Below, piece by piece: positions 1-8,300 of a stretch of DNA of 64,000 nt. The stretch's first letter is position 1; each line of letters opens with the position of its first letter. A program made the position numbers and the translations under genes. The DNA is from JAAFIM01 sp964467315. GTDB lineage: Bacteria > Bacteroidota > Bacteroidia > Chitinophagales > Saprospiraceae. The DNA lies in NCBI GenBank assembly GCA_964467315.1, contig CAYXSA010000001.1:62001-126000 (forward strand), written 5' to 3'. The notes under the pieces are model-generated. The model did no database searches and was not told the DNA's origin. It saw nothing but the letters and a program-made list of their open reading frames with translations.

Positions 1-252
1 CACAGAGGGCGACACCGCCAATTCGTAGCCATAAAAATTGACCTTGCCCAAGACGTACTGCAGCGGCTCCTGATGCAAAAGCCGCTTAGCTATTTCGCGG
101 AGCCTATGCGCCTCTTCGTCGGAAAGTGCTACCTTTGCAGCGAAAGGCTCCGAGATACCAAAAAGGTCTTCCGCGAGCCACAAAACCATATTGCGCGCTT
201 CGCGCTCGCCATAGTAGACTGCCAATTCGGCGGAAAGCTGTTGAAAGTTCAT
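1..252 (-). CDS. prmC: PrmC, release factor glutamine methyltransferase (N-terminal part)
   Basis: Only the first 84 codons are in the window; the gene runs off its left edge. PrmC methylates the glutamine of the GGQ motif in peptide-chain release factors, using S-adenosylmethionine. The visible part is the helical N-terminal domain. It ends in EPLQYVLGKVNFYGYELAVS, which matches the family's conserved EPxQYIxGxxxFyG stretch just before the methyltransferase fold. The NPPY catalytic motif lies outside the window. The start ATG is at 252-250. A TJ repeat begins one base upstream of it, so the promoter must lie in or beyond that repeat. Divergent from rsmG. Confidence 0.85.
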   Translation of the reverse strand, partial: MNFQQLSAELAVYYGEREARNMVLWLAEDLFGISEPFAAKVALSDEEAHRLREIAKRLLHQEPLQYVLGKVNFYGYELAVSPSV

Positions 253-253
253 C

Positions 254-419
254 GCGTGAGGGATAGAAATGTAGAGCCGTAGCATGGCACAAGTGCCGTA
301 GGCACGCCATGCTACGGCTCGCAATGGATAGCCCGACCGCCGCCCCCCACGCACGCATTTTGCGTGCGTGGGGGCGACGCGCCAACGGCGCGGCGGGGGG
401 CAGAGCGGCGGGCACGCCC
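254..419 (+). repeat. TJ repeat copy 1 (long)
   Basis: This copy shows the full conserved frame: GCGTGAGGGATAG at the left end, TAGCCCGACC at 329-338 and GGCACGCCC at 411-419. Arm 1 is a long imperfect palindrome around GAGCCGTAGCATGG...CCATGCTACGGCTC. Arm 2 is a composite of several GC-rich palindromes, including CACGCACGC/GCGTGCGTG. In this family GCGTG can pair with CACGC, and GGGATA with TAGCCC, giving a three-way junction. The copy fills the divergent space between prmC and rsmG. Confidence 0.85.
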
Positions 420-450
420 AAAAAATAAAAAAATTGATTATCAACGCATT

Positions 451-1098
451 ATGCTACAAACCATAGCCACTTATTTCCCCAATTTGAGCGCCGAGCAGAC
501 GGCAAAAATCAGCCAACTCGCGCCCCTATACGAAGAATGGAACGCGAAAATCAACGTAATTTCGCGCAAGGACATGGAGCATTTTTATCTGCATCATGTT
601 TTGCACTCGCTGGCGCTGGCGAAAATTTTGCCTGCTACGGGTCTGGCGAAAGAAACCCGCGTGCTCGATGTAGGCACGGGTGGCGGTTTCCCTGGCTTGC
701 CCTTGTCGATACTTTACCCCGAAGTGCATTGGGATTTGGCAGACTCGGTGCGCAAAAAAATTACGGTCGTCGAAGCCATTGCTACGAGTTTGCAACTCAA
801 AAACGTGCGCGCCGCTTGCACCCGCGTCGAGGCGCTACACAATCGCTACGACTTAATTGTAACGCGGGCTGTAGCGCCTTTGGCGGAGGTCTGTGGATGG
901 GTGCGCCCCTTGTGGATGCGCCGCCAACTCAACGCCCAACCCAACGGACTTTGGGCATGGAAAGGCACAGAAGCCGCACAGGCAGAAGTGCAAGATTTGC
1001 CGCGCGGCTCGTATTGGGAAATTTATCCGCTTTCCGACTTTTTCGCGGAAGAGTATTTTGCGACTAAAGCGCTGGTGTATGTGCAATCGGCGGGTTGA
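451..1098 (+). CDS. rsmG: RsmG, 16S rRNA (guanine-527-N7)-methyltransferase
   Basis: A 215-residue protein of normal RsmG length. RsmG methylates N7 of G527 in 16S rRNA in the cytoplasm, using S-adenosylmethionine. The SAM-binding motif VLDVGTGGGFPGLPLSIL lies near residues 73-90, preceded by the family's typical YEEWNAKINVISRKD stretch. VTRAVAPL follows in the C-terminal half. I chose the ATG at 451 because the reading frame upstream translates repeat sequence and a poor linker, while MLQTIATYFP fits the usual N-terminus. Its last 35 bases overlap the end of the convergent map gene. Confidence 0.93.
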   Translation: MLQTIATYFPNLSAEQTAKISQLAPLYEEWNAKINVISRKDMEHFYLHHVLHSLALAKILPATGLAKETRVLDVGTGGGFPGLPLSILYPEVHWDLADSVRKKITVVEAIATSLQLKNVRAACTRVEALHNRYDLIVTRAVAPLAEVCGWVRPLWMRRQLNAQPNGLWAWKGTEAAQAEVQDLPRGSYWEIYPLSDFFAEEYFATKALVYVQSAG

Positions 1099-1885
1099 CG
1101 GGCGTAGTACGCGCTATGCCAAGCGCGTCTTCCACATAATCGAAGGTCGATAAAATATGCGGCACACCGCCGATAATCGCTATATCATGCTCAAAATGCG
1201 CCGATGGTTTGCCGTCGGCGGTGGCTATCGTCCAACCGTCGGCGAGCTTGCGCACCTGCGCCGTGCCCATATTTATCATGGGTTCGATGGCGAGGGTCAT
1301 GCCATTTTTTATCGTTTTTCCTTGTCCGCGTCTGCCATAATTGGGCACTTCGGGCGCTTCGTGCAGGGTGCGCCCCAGCCCATGCCCAACGAGTTCGCGC
1401 ACAACGCCGTAGCCTTTGGACTCGGCAAAAGATTGCACCGCATAGCCGATATCGCCTACGCGATTGCCTGCGCGAGCCGCCTCTATGCCCAAATAAAGGG
1501 ACTGAAGTGTATCGCGTAACAATGTGCGCACTTCTTCGCGCACTTCACCAACGCAAAAAGTATAGGCGTGGTCGCCATAAAAACCATTCATAAATACGCC
1601 GCAATCGACGGAAACTATATCGCCATCTTTCAAAGCGTAATCCGTCGGCAAGCCGTGCACGACTTGGTCATTGACGGAGGTGAGCAGTGTAGAGGGGCAG
1701 CCGTAAAGCCCTAAAAAGCCAGGCTTTCCGCCATTATCGCGTATATACTGCTCGGCGAGCTGGTCGAGGTGTTTGGTCGTAACGCCTGCGCGAATTTCGG
1801 CGGCGAGCATTCCTAAAGTGCGGGAAACAAGCTGCGCACTTTGGCGCATGAGTTCGATTTCTTCAAAAGTTTTGTAAATTATCAC
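1064..1885 (-). CDS. map: Methionine aminopeptidase, type I
   Basis: A 273-residue M24-family metallopeptidase that removes the initiator methionine from new proteins in the cytoplasm. All five metal ligands of the family are visible: D94, D105, H168, E201 and E232, in VSVDCGVFMNGFYGDHAY, GHGLGRTLHEAP, AIEPM and FEHDIAI. The start MIIYKTFEEIELMRQSA is the typical type I N-terminus without a zinc-finger extension. The C-terminus runs about 20 residues past the fold and overlaps rsmG tail to tail, so the two 3' ends are coding on both strands. Confidence 0.96.
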   Translation of the reverse strand: MIIYKTFEEIELMRQSAQLVSRTLGMLAAEIRAGVTTKHLDQLAEQYIRDNGGKPGFLGLYGCPSTLLTSVNDQVVHGLPTDYALKDGDIVSVDCGVFMNGFYGDHAYTFCVGEVREEVRTLLRDTLQSLYLGIEAARAGNRVGDIGYAVQSFAESKGYGVVRELVGHGLGRTLHEAPEVPNYGRRGQGKTIKNGMTLAIEPMINMGTAQVRKLADGWTIATADGKPSAHFEHDIAIIGGVPHILSTFDYVEDALGIARTTPVNPPIAHTPAL

Positions 1886-1991
1886 AGCAGTATCCGTTTT
1901 AACTAAAAAAATAATGCCTGCCTTGGGTATCTTTTTGAGCCCTTGCTGTTATGATAGTTTATCATTTCGCCACTGCTAAAAAGAACGCCAT

Positions 1992-2669
1992 ATGCAAGCC
2001 AGCCCCGCCAAAAAAATTAGCCTGCCCCGCCCCTGCGAAGAAGCTTGGGGAAATATGCAGCCTTCAGAAAATGGGCGTTTTTGCGCCGTCTGCACGACTG
2101 AAGTCGTGGACTTTACCGAAATGCAAGAAGCCGAAATTATCGCTTTCTTGGAGCAGCACAAAGATAGGAAAATTTGCGGGCGTTTTGATACTGCCCAAGT
2201 ACAAACACCCGAAGAATGGCAATTTGGCGGCATTTTGCGCGCCTTTCGCTGGACGCTCACGATGGCGGGTTTTCTGCTTTTTGCGGCAGCGGCACAGGCG
2301 CAAAATGCGAAATTGGCGAGTAAAGAAACAGAAAAAGCAGATTCCGTCTATGTGCAGTTTTTAGACAAAATGTCTTACCGCACCATTGGCGAATTGCCTA
2401 CTGTAAAGGTCTATGTAAAAGGAAAATTGGTAACTCAAACGGAAACAAATCGACAGCGAGGCATCTACATCGCTCACGAACATTTTGCAGCAGGCAAAGG
2501 CTGGGTAAAAATCGTCATGCCGCGCAATAGCGTCTACAAAAAAGGCGTATTCCACTTGCATAAAGACGAAAACTTAGAAGCAGGCGAAGCAGAGCTATAT
2601 CTCAAACGCCGCAATCGTAGCGGCAGCAGCTTTAGACGGAGAGTAGTGGTGGGTACACCCACTTTCTAA
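1992..2669 (+). CDS. Conserved hypothetical protein with Cys-rich N-terminus and one membrane segment
   Basis: A 225-residue protein. Residues 1-65 contain CEEAW, RFCAVCTTEVVDFTEM and KICGRFD. This cysteine pattern recurs in Bacteroidota proteins of unknown role and may bind a metal; that is an inference. A hydrophobic stretch, TLTMAGFLLFAAAAQAQ near residues 87-104, is probably a membrane anchor, with the rest beyond the membrane. The C-terminal part (about 120 residues) is basic and beta-rich, and I do not recognise it. The gene ends 3 bp before the convergent small membrane protein gene. Confidence 0.7.
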   Translation: MQASPAKKISLPRPCEEAWGNMQPSENGRFCAVCTTEVVDFTEMQEAEIIAFLEQHKDRKICGRFDTAQVQTPEEWQFGGILRAFRWTLTMAGFLLFAAAAQAQNAKLASKETEKADSVYVQFLDKMSYRTIGELPTVKVYVKGKLVTQTETNRQRGIYIAHEHFAAGKGWVKIVMPRNSVYKKGVFHLHKDENLEAGEAELYLKRRNRSGSSFRRRVVVGTPTF

Positions 2670-2672
2670 GGC

Positions 2673-2981
2673 TTAAAAATCTCCCGAAGAGCCCTCATAG
2701 TCGTCATCATCGTCAAGCATTGTTTCCTGCAAAACGATAAGCGGCACGCCCAACAATTTCGCATAATCTGCCAAACTCATATCAGCGGGGCGCGCTATTT
2801 TTTGGCGTTTGGGGGCTGGTTCGATTGGCTTTTTTTCTGCGGCTTTTCCGCTTTCGTAGCTGCGTGGCATAGGCGCTGGGGCGCTGCTACGGGCTTTCGT
2901 TGGCTCGCTTTGCAGCGCCCTATACAATAGCCAAAAAGCCAAACCCGCCAACAATGCAAACAAAACGGCTATTGCTATCAT
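2673..2981 (-). CDS. Small single-pass membrane protein, unknown role
   Basis: A 102-residue protein. Residues 1-22 form a clear membrane segment (IAIAVLFALLAGLAFWLLYRAL). A basic, proline-rich linker follows, then a short helical region with MSLADYAKLLGVPLIVLQETML, and an acidic tail DDDDDYEGSSGDF. No family is recognised. It lies downstream of the TPM-domain gene on the same strand, separated by a C-rich hairpin, so the two may be cotranscribed. Confidence 0.6.
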   Translation of the reverse strand: MIAIAVLFALLAGLAFWLLYRALQSEPTKARSSAPAPMPRSYESGKAAEKKPIEPAPKRQKIARPADMSLADYAKLLGVPLIVLQETMLDDDDDYEGSSGDF

Positions 2982-3002
2982 AAAGCTAATGTTATTTTAT
3001 GT

Positions 3003-3036
3003 CCCCCCTTTCCCTTCAAAGGGAAAGGGGCAGGGG
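3003..3036. repeat. C-rich perfect hairpin
   Basis: CCCCTTTCCCTT at 3005-3016 pairs with AAGGGAAAGGGG at 3019-3030, with a loop of about 2 nt, and further C/G runs flank it. It lies between the TPM gene and the small membrane protein gene. There is no T-run after the stem on either strand, so it is not a standard intrinsic terminator. It could be an mRNA stabiliser or a dispersed repeat. Confidence 0.6.
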
Positions 3037-3052
3037 GATAGGGTTCAACGCC

Positions 3053-4018
3053 CTACCAGCTCCCCGAAGCGCCTCCACCATCAGAACTGCCGCCACTGCT
3101 GCTATCTGAATAACTACTGCTGCTATCGGAGTAACTATTATTCGTATCGTAGTAAGTATTTTGCCGCGTGTGGGAGTCCGAATAATCGGAATAAGTAGCG
3201 GCGCTTGTATTATTGGAAGAGGTTTTTGCGCCTTTGGTTTTTGGGCTTTTCTGTTTTTTGCCGCCTTTGTCGTAGTTGCGCGTTTTTTCTTCTTCAGCTC
3301 GGGCTGCGGCTTTGGCTATGGCTTCTGCCTGCATATTTTTGCGTACAAGTAGCAGCAGCAGCAGCAAGATGAAAGCGATTGTGCCGCCGATGATTAGCCC
3401 CAATACGAGGGTATTATTAGTTTTTGGGGTTTCGGCAATCGGGGTGAGGCTGTCAGTTAGTTTTTTTTTTTCTTCTGTCGCTTTTTCTACTCGGCGGGCT
3501 TCTGCTTCTATGAGCGGACTGGGGGCGGCTTTGTACTTGTTGGCGAGTTTGTACATGATGTCGTTTGTCGCCATTTCAAAAGCAGTATAGTATAAGCCTT
3601 GTTTGAAATAGGGCGTGAGTTGTGAGGCTATAATTTTCGCACACAAGCCATTTGTAAGTGTTTTTTCGATGCCGCGCCCCGTATGTATGCGCAGTTTTCT
3701 GTCTGACATTGCGGCGAGTACCAGCACGCCATCATTGCGGCGTTTGTCGCCGATACCCCAAGTATTAAACAGTTTTTGGGCGTAGTCTTCGACTGTTGCG
3801 CCCTCGAGATTGTCGATAATGACGATGATTATTTGCGCTTTGTGCTGCCGTTGGTAGTTGCCCAATTTTTTGGCGAGCGCCTCCCTTTCCTCGCTTTGCA
3901 GCAGGTTTGCCGCGTCGTTGACATACATTAATTTATCGGGGCGTGGGAGCACATTTTGCGCCGTATTGGTCGTAAGAGCAAGCAGAAAAAATAGGCAAAA
4001 AAGTAGTAGATTTTTCAT
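3053..4018 (-). CDS. TPM-domain (YgcG-type) membrane protein
   Basis: A 321-residue protein with an N-terminal signal peptide (MKNLLLFCLFFLLALTTNTAQ). A TPM domain covers roughly residues 30-175 and includes YVNDAANLLQSEEREAL, QIIIVIIDNLEG, NDGVLVLAAMSDRKLRIHTGRGIEKTL and ATNDIMYKL. A transmembrane helix near residues 205-228 follows. The cytoplasmic tail is low in complexity, rich in Ser, Tyr and Asp, and ends in SSGGSSDGGGASGSW. That Gly/Ser-rich, tryptophan-ending tail is typical of this family. TPM proteins in other organisms have roles ranging from phosphatase activity to membrane-complex assembly; the function here is unknown. Confidence 0.88.
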   Translation of the reverse strand: MKNLLLFCLFFLLALTTNTAQNVLPRPDKLMYVNDAANLLQSEEREALAKKLGNYQRQHKAQIIIVIIDNLEGATVEDYAQKLFNTWGIGDKRRNDGVLVLAAMSDRKLRIHTGRGIEKTLTNGLCAKIIASQLTPYFKQGLYYTAFEMATNDIMYKLANKYKAAPSPLIEAEARRVEKATEEKKKLTDSLTPIAETPKTNNTLVLGLIIGGTIAFILLLLLLLVRKNMQAEAIAKAAARAEEEKTRNYDKGGKKQKSPKTKGAKTSSNNTSAATYSDYSDSHTRQNTYYDTNNSYSDSSSSYSDSSSGGSSDGGGASGSW

Positions 4019-4089
4019 ATTTTGGTTGGTTTGAGAGTCTAAAATACGAAAATTTAGGCGCTATTCGGTAGTTTTAGATTTCTTTTTTT

Positions 4090-4224
4090 GGGCGTGCCCC
4101 TGCTCCCTTCGCCCGCGCCAAAGGCGCGGGCGAGAGCCGTAGCATGCTACGGCTCTACAGGGCGCAGGGTCGGGCTATTCGTTGCAGCCCCGCTACGCGG
4201 TGCTTCCACTGCTATCCCTCACGC
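4090..4224 (-). repeat. TJ repeat copy 2, overlapping a gene end
   Basis: Full frame in reverse orientation. Arm 1 is of the GTGGAAGC type (GCAGTGGAAGCACCGCG). Arm 2 is nested: the hairpin GAGCCGTAGCATGCTACGGC sits beside a CGCCCGCGCC/GGCGCGGGCG stem, inside an outer CCCTGC/GCAGGG stem. The last 13 bases of the element are the last codons and stop of the adjacent DUF1016 gene. Confidence 0.85.
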
Positions 4225-5207
4225 AAATCTGCATCTGGTCGCTGCGCAAAAATATCAGCAAATTTTTGTTGCAAAACCTTTTTATCAGGTAGTTGCATTT
4301 GGTATTCTGCCACCATCGTTGGCGATAGACTGCGGCTAAGTGCATATTCTACGACCTCTTGGTCTTTGTCCTTACAAAGCAAAATGCCAATGCTCGGATT
4401 TTCGTGCATTTTTTTTACGTCGCGGTCAAGCGCTTCGAGATAAAAATTAAGCTGTCCGATATATTCGGGTTTAAATTTGCCCGTTTTTAGTTCGACAGCA
4501 ACCAAACACTGCAAACCGCGATGATAAAACAAAAGGTCTATAAAAAAATCGCTATTGCCGACTTGCACGCGAAACTCTTCGCCCATAAATAAGAAATCTC
4601 GCCCCAATTCGGCTACAAATTTTCGCATTTGCCGAATAAGAGCCTGTTGTAGCTCGCTTTCGCTGTGGTTTTCTTGCAGGTCTAGAAATTCAAAAACATA
4701 GCTATCTTTGAAAGCATTGAGCGCCGTAAATGGGTTTTCTTTGAATGGGGGCGGCAGTTGTGTGTTGCCCAGCATCGTGCGCTCAAAGAGGCTTGCCGAA
4801 ATTTGTCGGTCAAGTTCGCGCTTGCTGTAGCATTCACTTTTGCAAAGTTTTAGGTAAAATTCGCGCTCTTCAGCCGTTTTGCAGCGCGAAAAAATCATCA
4901 AATTGTGTGTCCAGCTGATTTCTCTCACCGCTGGTGAGAGTTTTGGGCTGTCTTTATACACTTCGTAAAATTGCTTCATCCTCCAAAGATTTTTGTCGGA
5001 AAAGCCTTTGAGTGTGGGCTCGTGTTGCCGTATATAATCAGCAAGTTCCTTCACAACGGATTGTCCCCATTCGGCGCGGGCTATTTTTTGGCTGATATGC
5101 TCACCAATGCGCCAATAAAGATTTATAAGTTCCGTGTTTACGGCTTTTAGGGCGTTGTAGTGCGCCTGTTTGATGAACTGAACTACCTCGAAAAAACGTG
5201 TGTCCAT
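4212..5207 (-). CDS. PDDEXK nuclease-domain protein (DUF1016/YhcG family)
   Basis: A 331-residue protein. The N-terminal part (about 1-150) has the DUF1016 pattern: LINLYWRIGEHISQ, YIRQHEPTLKGFSDKNLWRMKQFYE, SWTHNLMIFSRC. The C-terminal PD-(D/E)xK nuclease region shows FFIDLLFYHRGLQCLVAVELK, supplying the D...ExK triad, then IGQLNFYLEALDRDVK. The family is linked to DNA repair or mobile-element defence, but no precise substrate is established. The final residues LREG and the TAG stop are encoded by a TJ repeat, so the native C-terminus was probably replaced. A TATATTTG-like -7 element lies upstream at 5261-5254 on this strand. Confidence 0.88.
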   Translation of the reverse strand: MDTRFFEVVQFIKQAHYNALKAVNTELINLYWRIGEHISQKIARAEWGQSVVKELADYIRQHEPTLKGFSDKNLWRMKQFYEVYKDSPKLSPAVREISWTHNLMIFSRCKTAEEREFYLKLCKSECYSKRELDRQISASLFERTMLGNTQLPPPFKENPFTALNAFKDSYVFEFLDLQENHSESELQQALIRQMRKFVAELGRDFLFMGEEFRVQVGNSDFFIDLLFYHRGLQCLVAVELKTGKFKPEYIGQLNFYLEALDRDVKKMHENPSIGILLCKDKDQEVVEYALSRSLSPTMVAEYQMQLPDKKVLQQKFADIFAQRPDADLREG

Positions 5208-5316
5208 AGTTAAAAAATTAAAGAAGGGATGTAAAATTTTGCTTAGTCAGGCACAAATATAAATTTTCGTTTTATTTAAAAAAATAAATTTTATTTTAAA
5301 TCAGATGTTTTAATGA

Positions 5317-5415
5317 TAGCCCGGCTGCCGCCCCTTTTGCACGCCTTTTGGCGTGCGCTCGCGCGAGCCGTAGCATGCTACGACTTTACAGCGCGAGCGG
5401 GGCGGCAGGCACGCC
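5317..5415 (+). repeat. TJ repeat half copy (arm 2 side)
   Basis: It starts at the TAGCCCGG core and runs to GGCACGCC, so the left end and arm 1 are missing. Arm 2 is nested: an outer GCCGCCCC/GGGGCGGC stem, an inner GCTCGCGC/GCGCGAGC pair and a GAGCCGTAGCATGCTACGAC hairpin. The sequence before it (5208-5316) is very AT-rich and has no other feature besides the DUF1016 gene's upstream region. Confidence 0.75.
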
Positions 5416-5436
5416 AAAAAAAATAAAGATGAAAAT

Positions 5437-6696
5437 TTAGGTCGTTTTCTCCTGCATTTTTTTGCGCATCTTGGCGATGCGCTGTAGAAAATCTGTTATT
5501 TTTTCATCAATGACACCCTGCTCCGAGCAATACGCCTCGAAAGCGTCGAAAGTCGCCGCGCAATGCTCCTTTTCAAATAAAATATCCTTGACCTTATGCT
5601 GTAAAAGCGTGTGCAAATGCAGCGTAGCCAAACCCAGCGCAGATTCTTCGAGATGAATGCGGACAAGTTGGGCATTGGTGGCGACGTGTTTGGGGTTTAT
5701 CTTCAAAACGCGGGCAAAGCTCGCTTTGGCGGCTTCGCGGTCATGCATATACTTCCATTGGTGATGTGCCAAAGAGTCGATATAATTGGCATTTTGGGGG
5801 TGCAAGCGCAGCGTGTACTCTATCAGGCGCAGGGCTTCATCGAGTTCTTCTTTCCGATTTTTGGAGCTATCGCCGCGTCCGTGTATGATACAGGCGGTAT
5901 TATTGGCGCTAAGGGCTGCCATTTTTTCGTCGCCGCCGTATTGGTCGTAAGCGGCTATGGATTTGTAGTAAAATTCCTTTGCTTTATCGTTGTCGACATT
6001 GCCATAGCGCGCATAAAAATAGAGATTGCCCATATCGTTGTAAGCATCACAGAGTTCGCTATTGCTGACGTGTTGGATTTCGTATTCTGTGTACTTTTTC
6101 AGGTATTCAAATTCTTCTTGTCCTTCGCCCTTGTCGAGTAAGCGCCCAACGGCATTATAGCGCCGAGCCGCCCAGTATTTGGCGCGTTGGGTGTCGCGCT
6201 CCACCGCCAAAACTGCATCAAAGAACGGAAAACAAAGCCGATGGTAGCCGTCATAATAGAGTTTACTCGCTAAGGCGGCGTAAATCGAGCGCCAGCGCGC
6301 CGAAGACACAAATAAAGGTTCGTAAAGCTCCCGCAACGGTTCGTAACGCTCCAAATATATAGGCATTTCGCTGCTTGTGCCGCTCGCAAAAGCATACAAG
6401 TTCAGCAAACAGTCATCAAAATGTTGCTCCGTGTGCTTTAGTAGTTGCGCAAAAAGAGCGGCTTCTTCTTTGGGTAGGGCGCTATGGCGGGGCAGGTCTT
6501 TTTTGCGGGAAACCTTGCAGCGGTAACTATATTCGTCCGTACAAGGCAACAAAACGGAGCAGATGGCTACGGCGGCTTTTAGCCTGTCGTCGCTGATGGG
6601 CTGGGGCTGCTGCAAAAGCAACTGCGCCCCGATGAATACATTGGCATCATCGTCGTGGAGTAAGAGCGATAGGATTTGTTCGGTAGTGTCGGACAT
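5437..6696 (-). CDS. Tetratricopeptide-repeat protein
   Basis: A 419-residue cytoplasmic protein with helical repeats. TPR-like units occur in the middle and C-terminal parts, for example CDAYNDMGNLYFYAR, EEALRLIEYTLRLHPQNANYIDSLAHHQW (positions about 300-330) and REAAKASFARVLKINPKHVATNAQLVRIHL. Such repeats mediate protein contacts; no partner is evident. The ATG at 6696 was chosen because the 17 residues upstream in frame are translated from a TJ repeat end. The C-terminus is lysine-rich (KMRKKMQEK). Confidence 0.75.
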   Translation of the reverse strand: MSDTTEQILSLLLHDDDANVFIGAQLLLQQPQPISDDRLKAAVAICSVLLPCTDEYSYRCKVSRKKDLPRHSALPKEEAALFAQLLKHTEQHFDDCLLNLYAFASGTSSEMPIYLERYEPLRELYEPLFVSSARWRSIYAALASKLYYDGYHRLCFPFFDAVLAVERDTQRAKYWAARRYNAVGRLLDKGEGQEEFEYLKKYTEYEIQHVSNSELCDAYNDMGNLYFYARYGNVDNDKAKEFYYKSIAAYDQYGGDEKMAALSANNTACIIHGRGDSSKNRKEELDEALRLIEYTLRLHPQNANYIDSLAHHQWKYMHDREAAKASFARVLKINPKHVATNAQLVRIHLEESALGLATLHLHTLLQHKVKDILFEKEHCAATFDAFEAYCSEQGVIDEKITDFLQRIAKMRKKMQEKTT

Positions 6697-6717
6697 GGTT
6701 TTTTTTTGGAGTTTTTT

Positions 6718-6820
6718 GCGTGAGGGATAGCAGTGGAAGCGCCGCATAGCGGCGCTGCAACGGATAGCCCGACCCTGCGACCTTTAAGCCGCGTTAGCGG
6801 CGAGGAGCAGGGGCACGCCC
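6718..6820 (+). repeat. TJ repeat copy 3
   Basis: Full frame in the divergent space between the TPR gene and the ArsA-like gene. Arm 1 is GTGGAAGCGCCGC/GCGGCGCTGC. Arm 2 holds CCGCGTTAGCGG within a CCTGC/GCAGG-like outer stem. Confidence 0.85.
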
Positions 6821-6872
6821 AAATATACAACGCGTTTATGCCTTTTTGCAAAGTGTTTAGGTTAAAATAGGC

Positions 6873-6880
6873 TAACTTTG
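6873..6880 (+). promoter_or_regulatory. Putative -7 element of the arsA-like gene
   Basis: TAACTTTG fits the Bacteroidota -7 consensus TAnnTTTG and lies 27 nt before the chosen ATG. The best upstream TTTG (6845-6848) is 24 nt away, a little too far for a good -33 element, so only the -7 box is supported. Confidence 0.45.
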
Positions 6881-6907
6881 CGCAAAGTTTCTACAACACC
6901 AAGATTT

Positions 6908-8074
6908 ATGCGAATTATACTTTTCACGGGTAAAGGTGGCGTGGGCAAGACGACCACCGCCGCCGCGACCGCCCTGCAATGCGCCGCCAAAGGGCTGCGC
7001 ACGCTCGTCGTTTCGACCGACCCCGCGCATAGCCTCGCCGATGCGCTCAATGTGCAACTTTCGCCCGAACCCGTCAAAGTCGCGCCCAACCTCTGGGGGC
7101 AGGAATTTGACGTGTATTATTCTATGAAAAAACATTGGGATAATATGCGCCAACTCATGCTCACCATCTTCCGCTGGCGCGGCGTGAAAAATATCGTAGC
7201 AGAAGAATTATCTGTGCTGCCTGGTATGGAAGAGGCTTCTGCGTTTTTGTGGATTGAGAAGTATTACCGTGAGAATCAATACGATGTGTTGATAATCGAT
7301 AGCGCGCCGACAGGCGAAACGCTCACGCTCCTAAGCCTGCCGCAGGTCATGCAATCATGGCTAACGAAGGCTTTCCCTGGTCAGCAACTCGCCATAAAAA
7401 CGGCGGGCTGGTTTTTGCGAAAGACCAAAAATATCCCTTTAGATAAAGGTTACGAGGAGCTAAAGGCGCTGCTCGACAAGCTGGAAATTGTGCAAAAAAT
7501 CATGCTCAATCCCAAAGTTTGCTCCATTCGCATCGTTGCCAACCCCGAACGCATGGTCGTACAAGAGGCAAAACGCGCTTATACTTACCTGCAATTATAC
7601 GGCTATAATGTCGACGCAGTAATTGTAAATCGTATTTTGCCCGAAACGGCAGGCGGCGAGGGCAGCCCCTTTGTGAAGTATCTGCAAGCGCAAACGGGCT
7701 ATTTGCAAGACATCGAAGAGAGTTTTGAGCCACTGCCGATACTGAAAGTAATGCACGCAGGCGAGGAGGTTTTTGGGCTGCCCCTGCTCGAAAAAATCGC
7801 CCAAAGCCTCTATAAAGAACACGATGCGGCGGCGATTTTGTTGCATCAAAACCCCTTCGAGGTCAGCGAAACGGAGCGCACCTATCAGATAAAAATCCGC
7901 CTACCCTTCATCGCGGGACAAGAATTTGAGGTCAAAAAATTTGGCGACGAGGTCGTTATTAGCTTGGGCAATCGGCGCAAAAGCGTTTTTTTGCCGCGTT
8001 TTGCCAATTTTTTGGAGATGCAGCGCTACGATTATGCGAGTCCGTACCTAAGTCTGACGCTTTTGAAGAGCTAA
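6908..8074 (+). CDS. ArsA/Get3-family ATPase
   Basis: A 388-residue cytoplasmic ATPase. The deviant Walker A motif GKGGVGKTT lies at residues 8-16. STDPAHSLADAL (switch-like A-loop) and DVLIIDSAPTGETLTLLSLP (Walker B and following) are intact. In Bacteria this family may act in arsenite handling or protein targeting; no arsenic genes are nearby, so the role is open. The C-terminal 70 residues (RTYQIKIRLPFIAGQEFEVKKFGDEVVISLGNRRKSVFLP) form an alpha-crystallin-like ArsA_HSP20 domain. ATG 6908 was chosen over 6878, as MRIILFTGKGG is the usual N-terminus. Confidence 0.9.
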   Translation: MRIILFTGKGGVGKTTTAAATALQCAAKGLRTLVVSTDPAHSLADALNVQLSPEPVKVAPNLWGQEFDVYYSMKKHWDNMRQLMLTIFRWRGVKNIVAEELSVLPGMEEASAFLWIEKYYRENQYDVLIIDSAPTGETLTLLSLPQVMQSWLTKAFPGQQLAIKTAGWFLRKTKNIPLDKGYEELKALLDKLEIVQKIMLNPKVCSIRIVANPERMVVQEAKRAYTYLQLYGYNVDAVIVNRILPETAGGEGSPFVKYLQAQTGYLQDIEESFEPLPILKVMHAGEEVFGLPLLEKIAQSLYKEHDAAAILLHQNPFEVSETERTYQIKIRLPFIAGQEFEVKKFGDEVVISLGNRRKSVFLPRFANFLEMQRYDYASPYLSLTLLKS

Positions 8075-8120
8075 AAGAGGCAAAAAATAGCCTCATTTAG
8101 GTTATTTTGCGAAGTGTTTA

Positions 8121-8246
8121 GGTTCCAGACCCAAACGTTTGGGTTCTGAACCGAAACGTTTGGGTTCCAGACCGAAAGTTTTGGGTTCCGAACCGAAACG
8201 TTTGGGTTCCGAACCGAAAACTTTGGGTTCCAGACCGAAACGCTTC
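8121..8246. repeat. 21-bp minisatellite, six copies
   Basis: Six head-to-tail 21-bp units start at 8121, 8142, 8163, 8184, 8205 and 8226, with the consensus GGTTCCGAACCGAAACGTTTG. Each unit contains the palindromes GGTTC-n-GAACC and AAACGTTT. Because 21 is a multiple of three, both strands read as open heptapeptide repeats (EPKRFGS-like), but neither has a plausible start, signal or flanking domain. It occupies the left part of the 415-bp gap between the ArsA-like gene and the next gene. Confidence 0.85.
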
Positions 8247-8300
8247 GTAAAAAGACCTAAAACGGGTATTTTTTCGCTTTGCGGAGGGCTGCGCCGTTTT

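Noticed and set aside
364..450. Longer start for rsmG at 364
   Set aside because: The added residues are translated from TJ repeat arm 2 and the poly-A linker.
8121..8246. CRISPR array
   Set aside because: Units are contiguous 21-mers with no unique spacers and no cas genes nearby.
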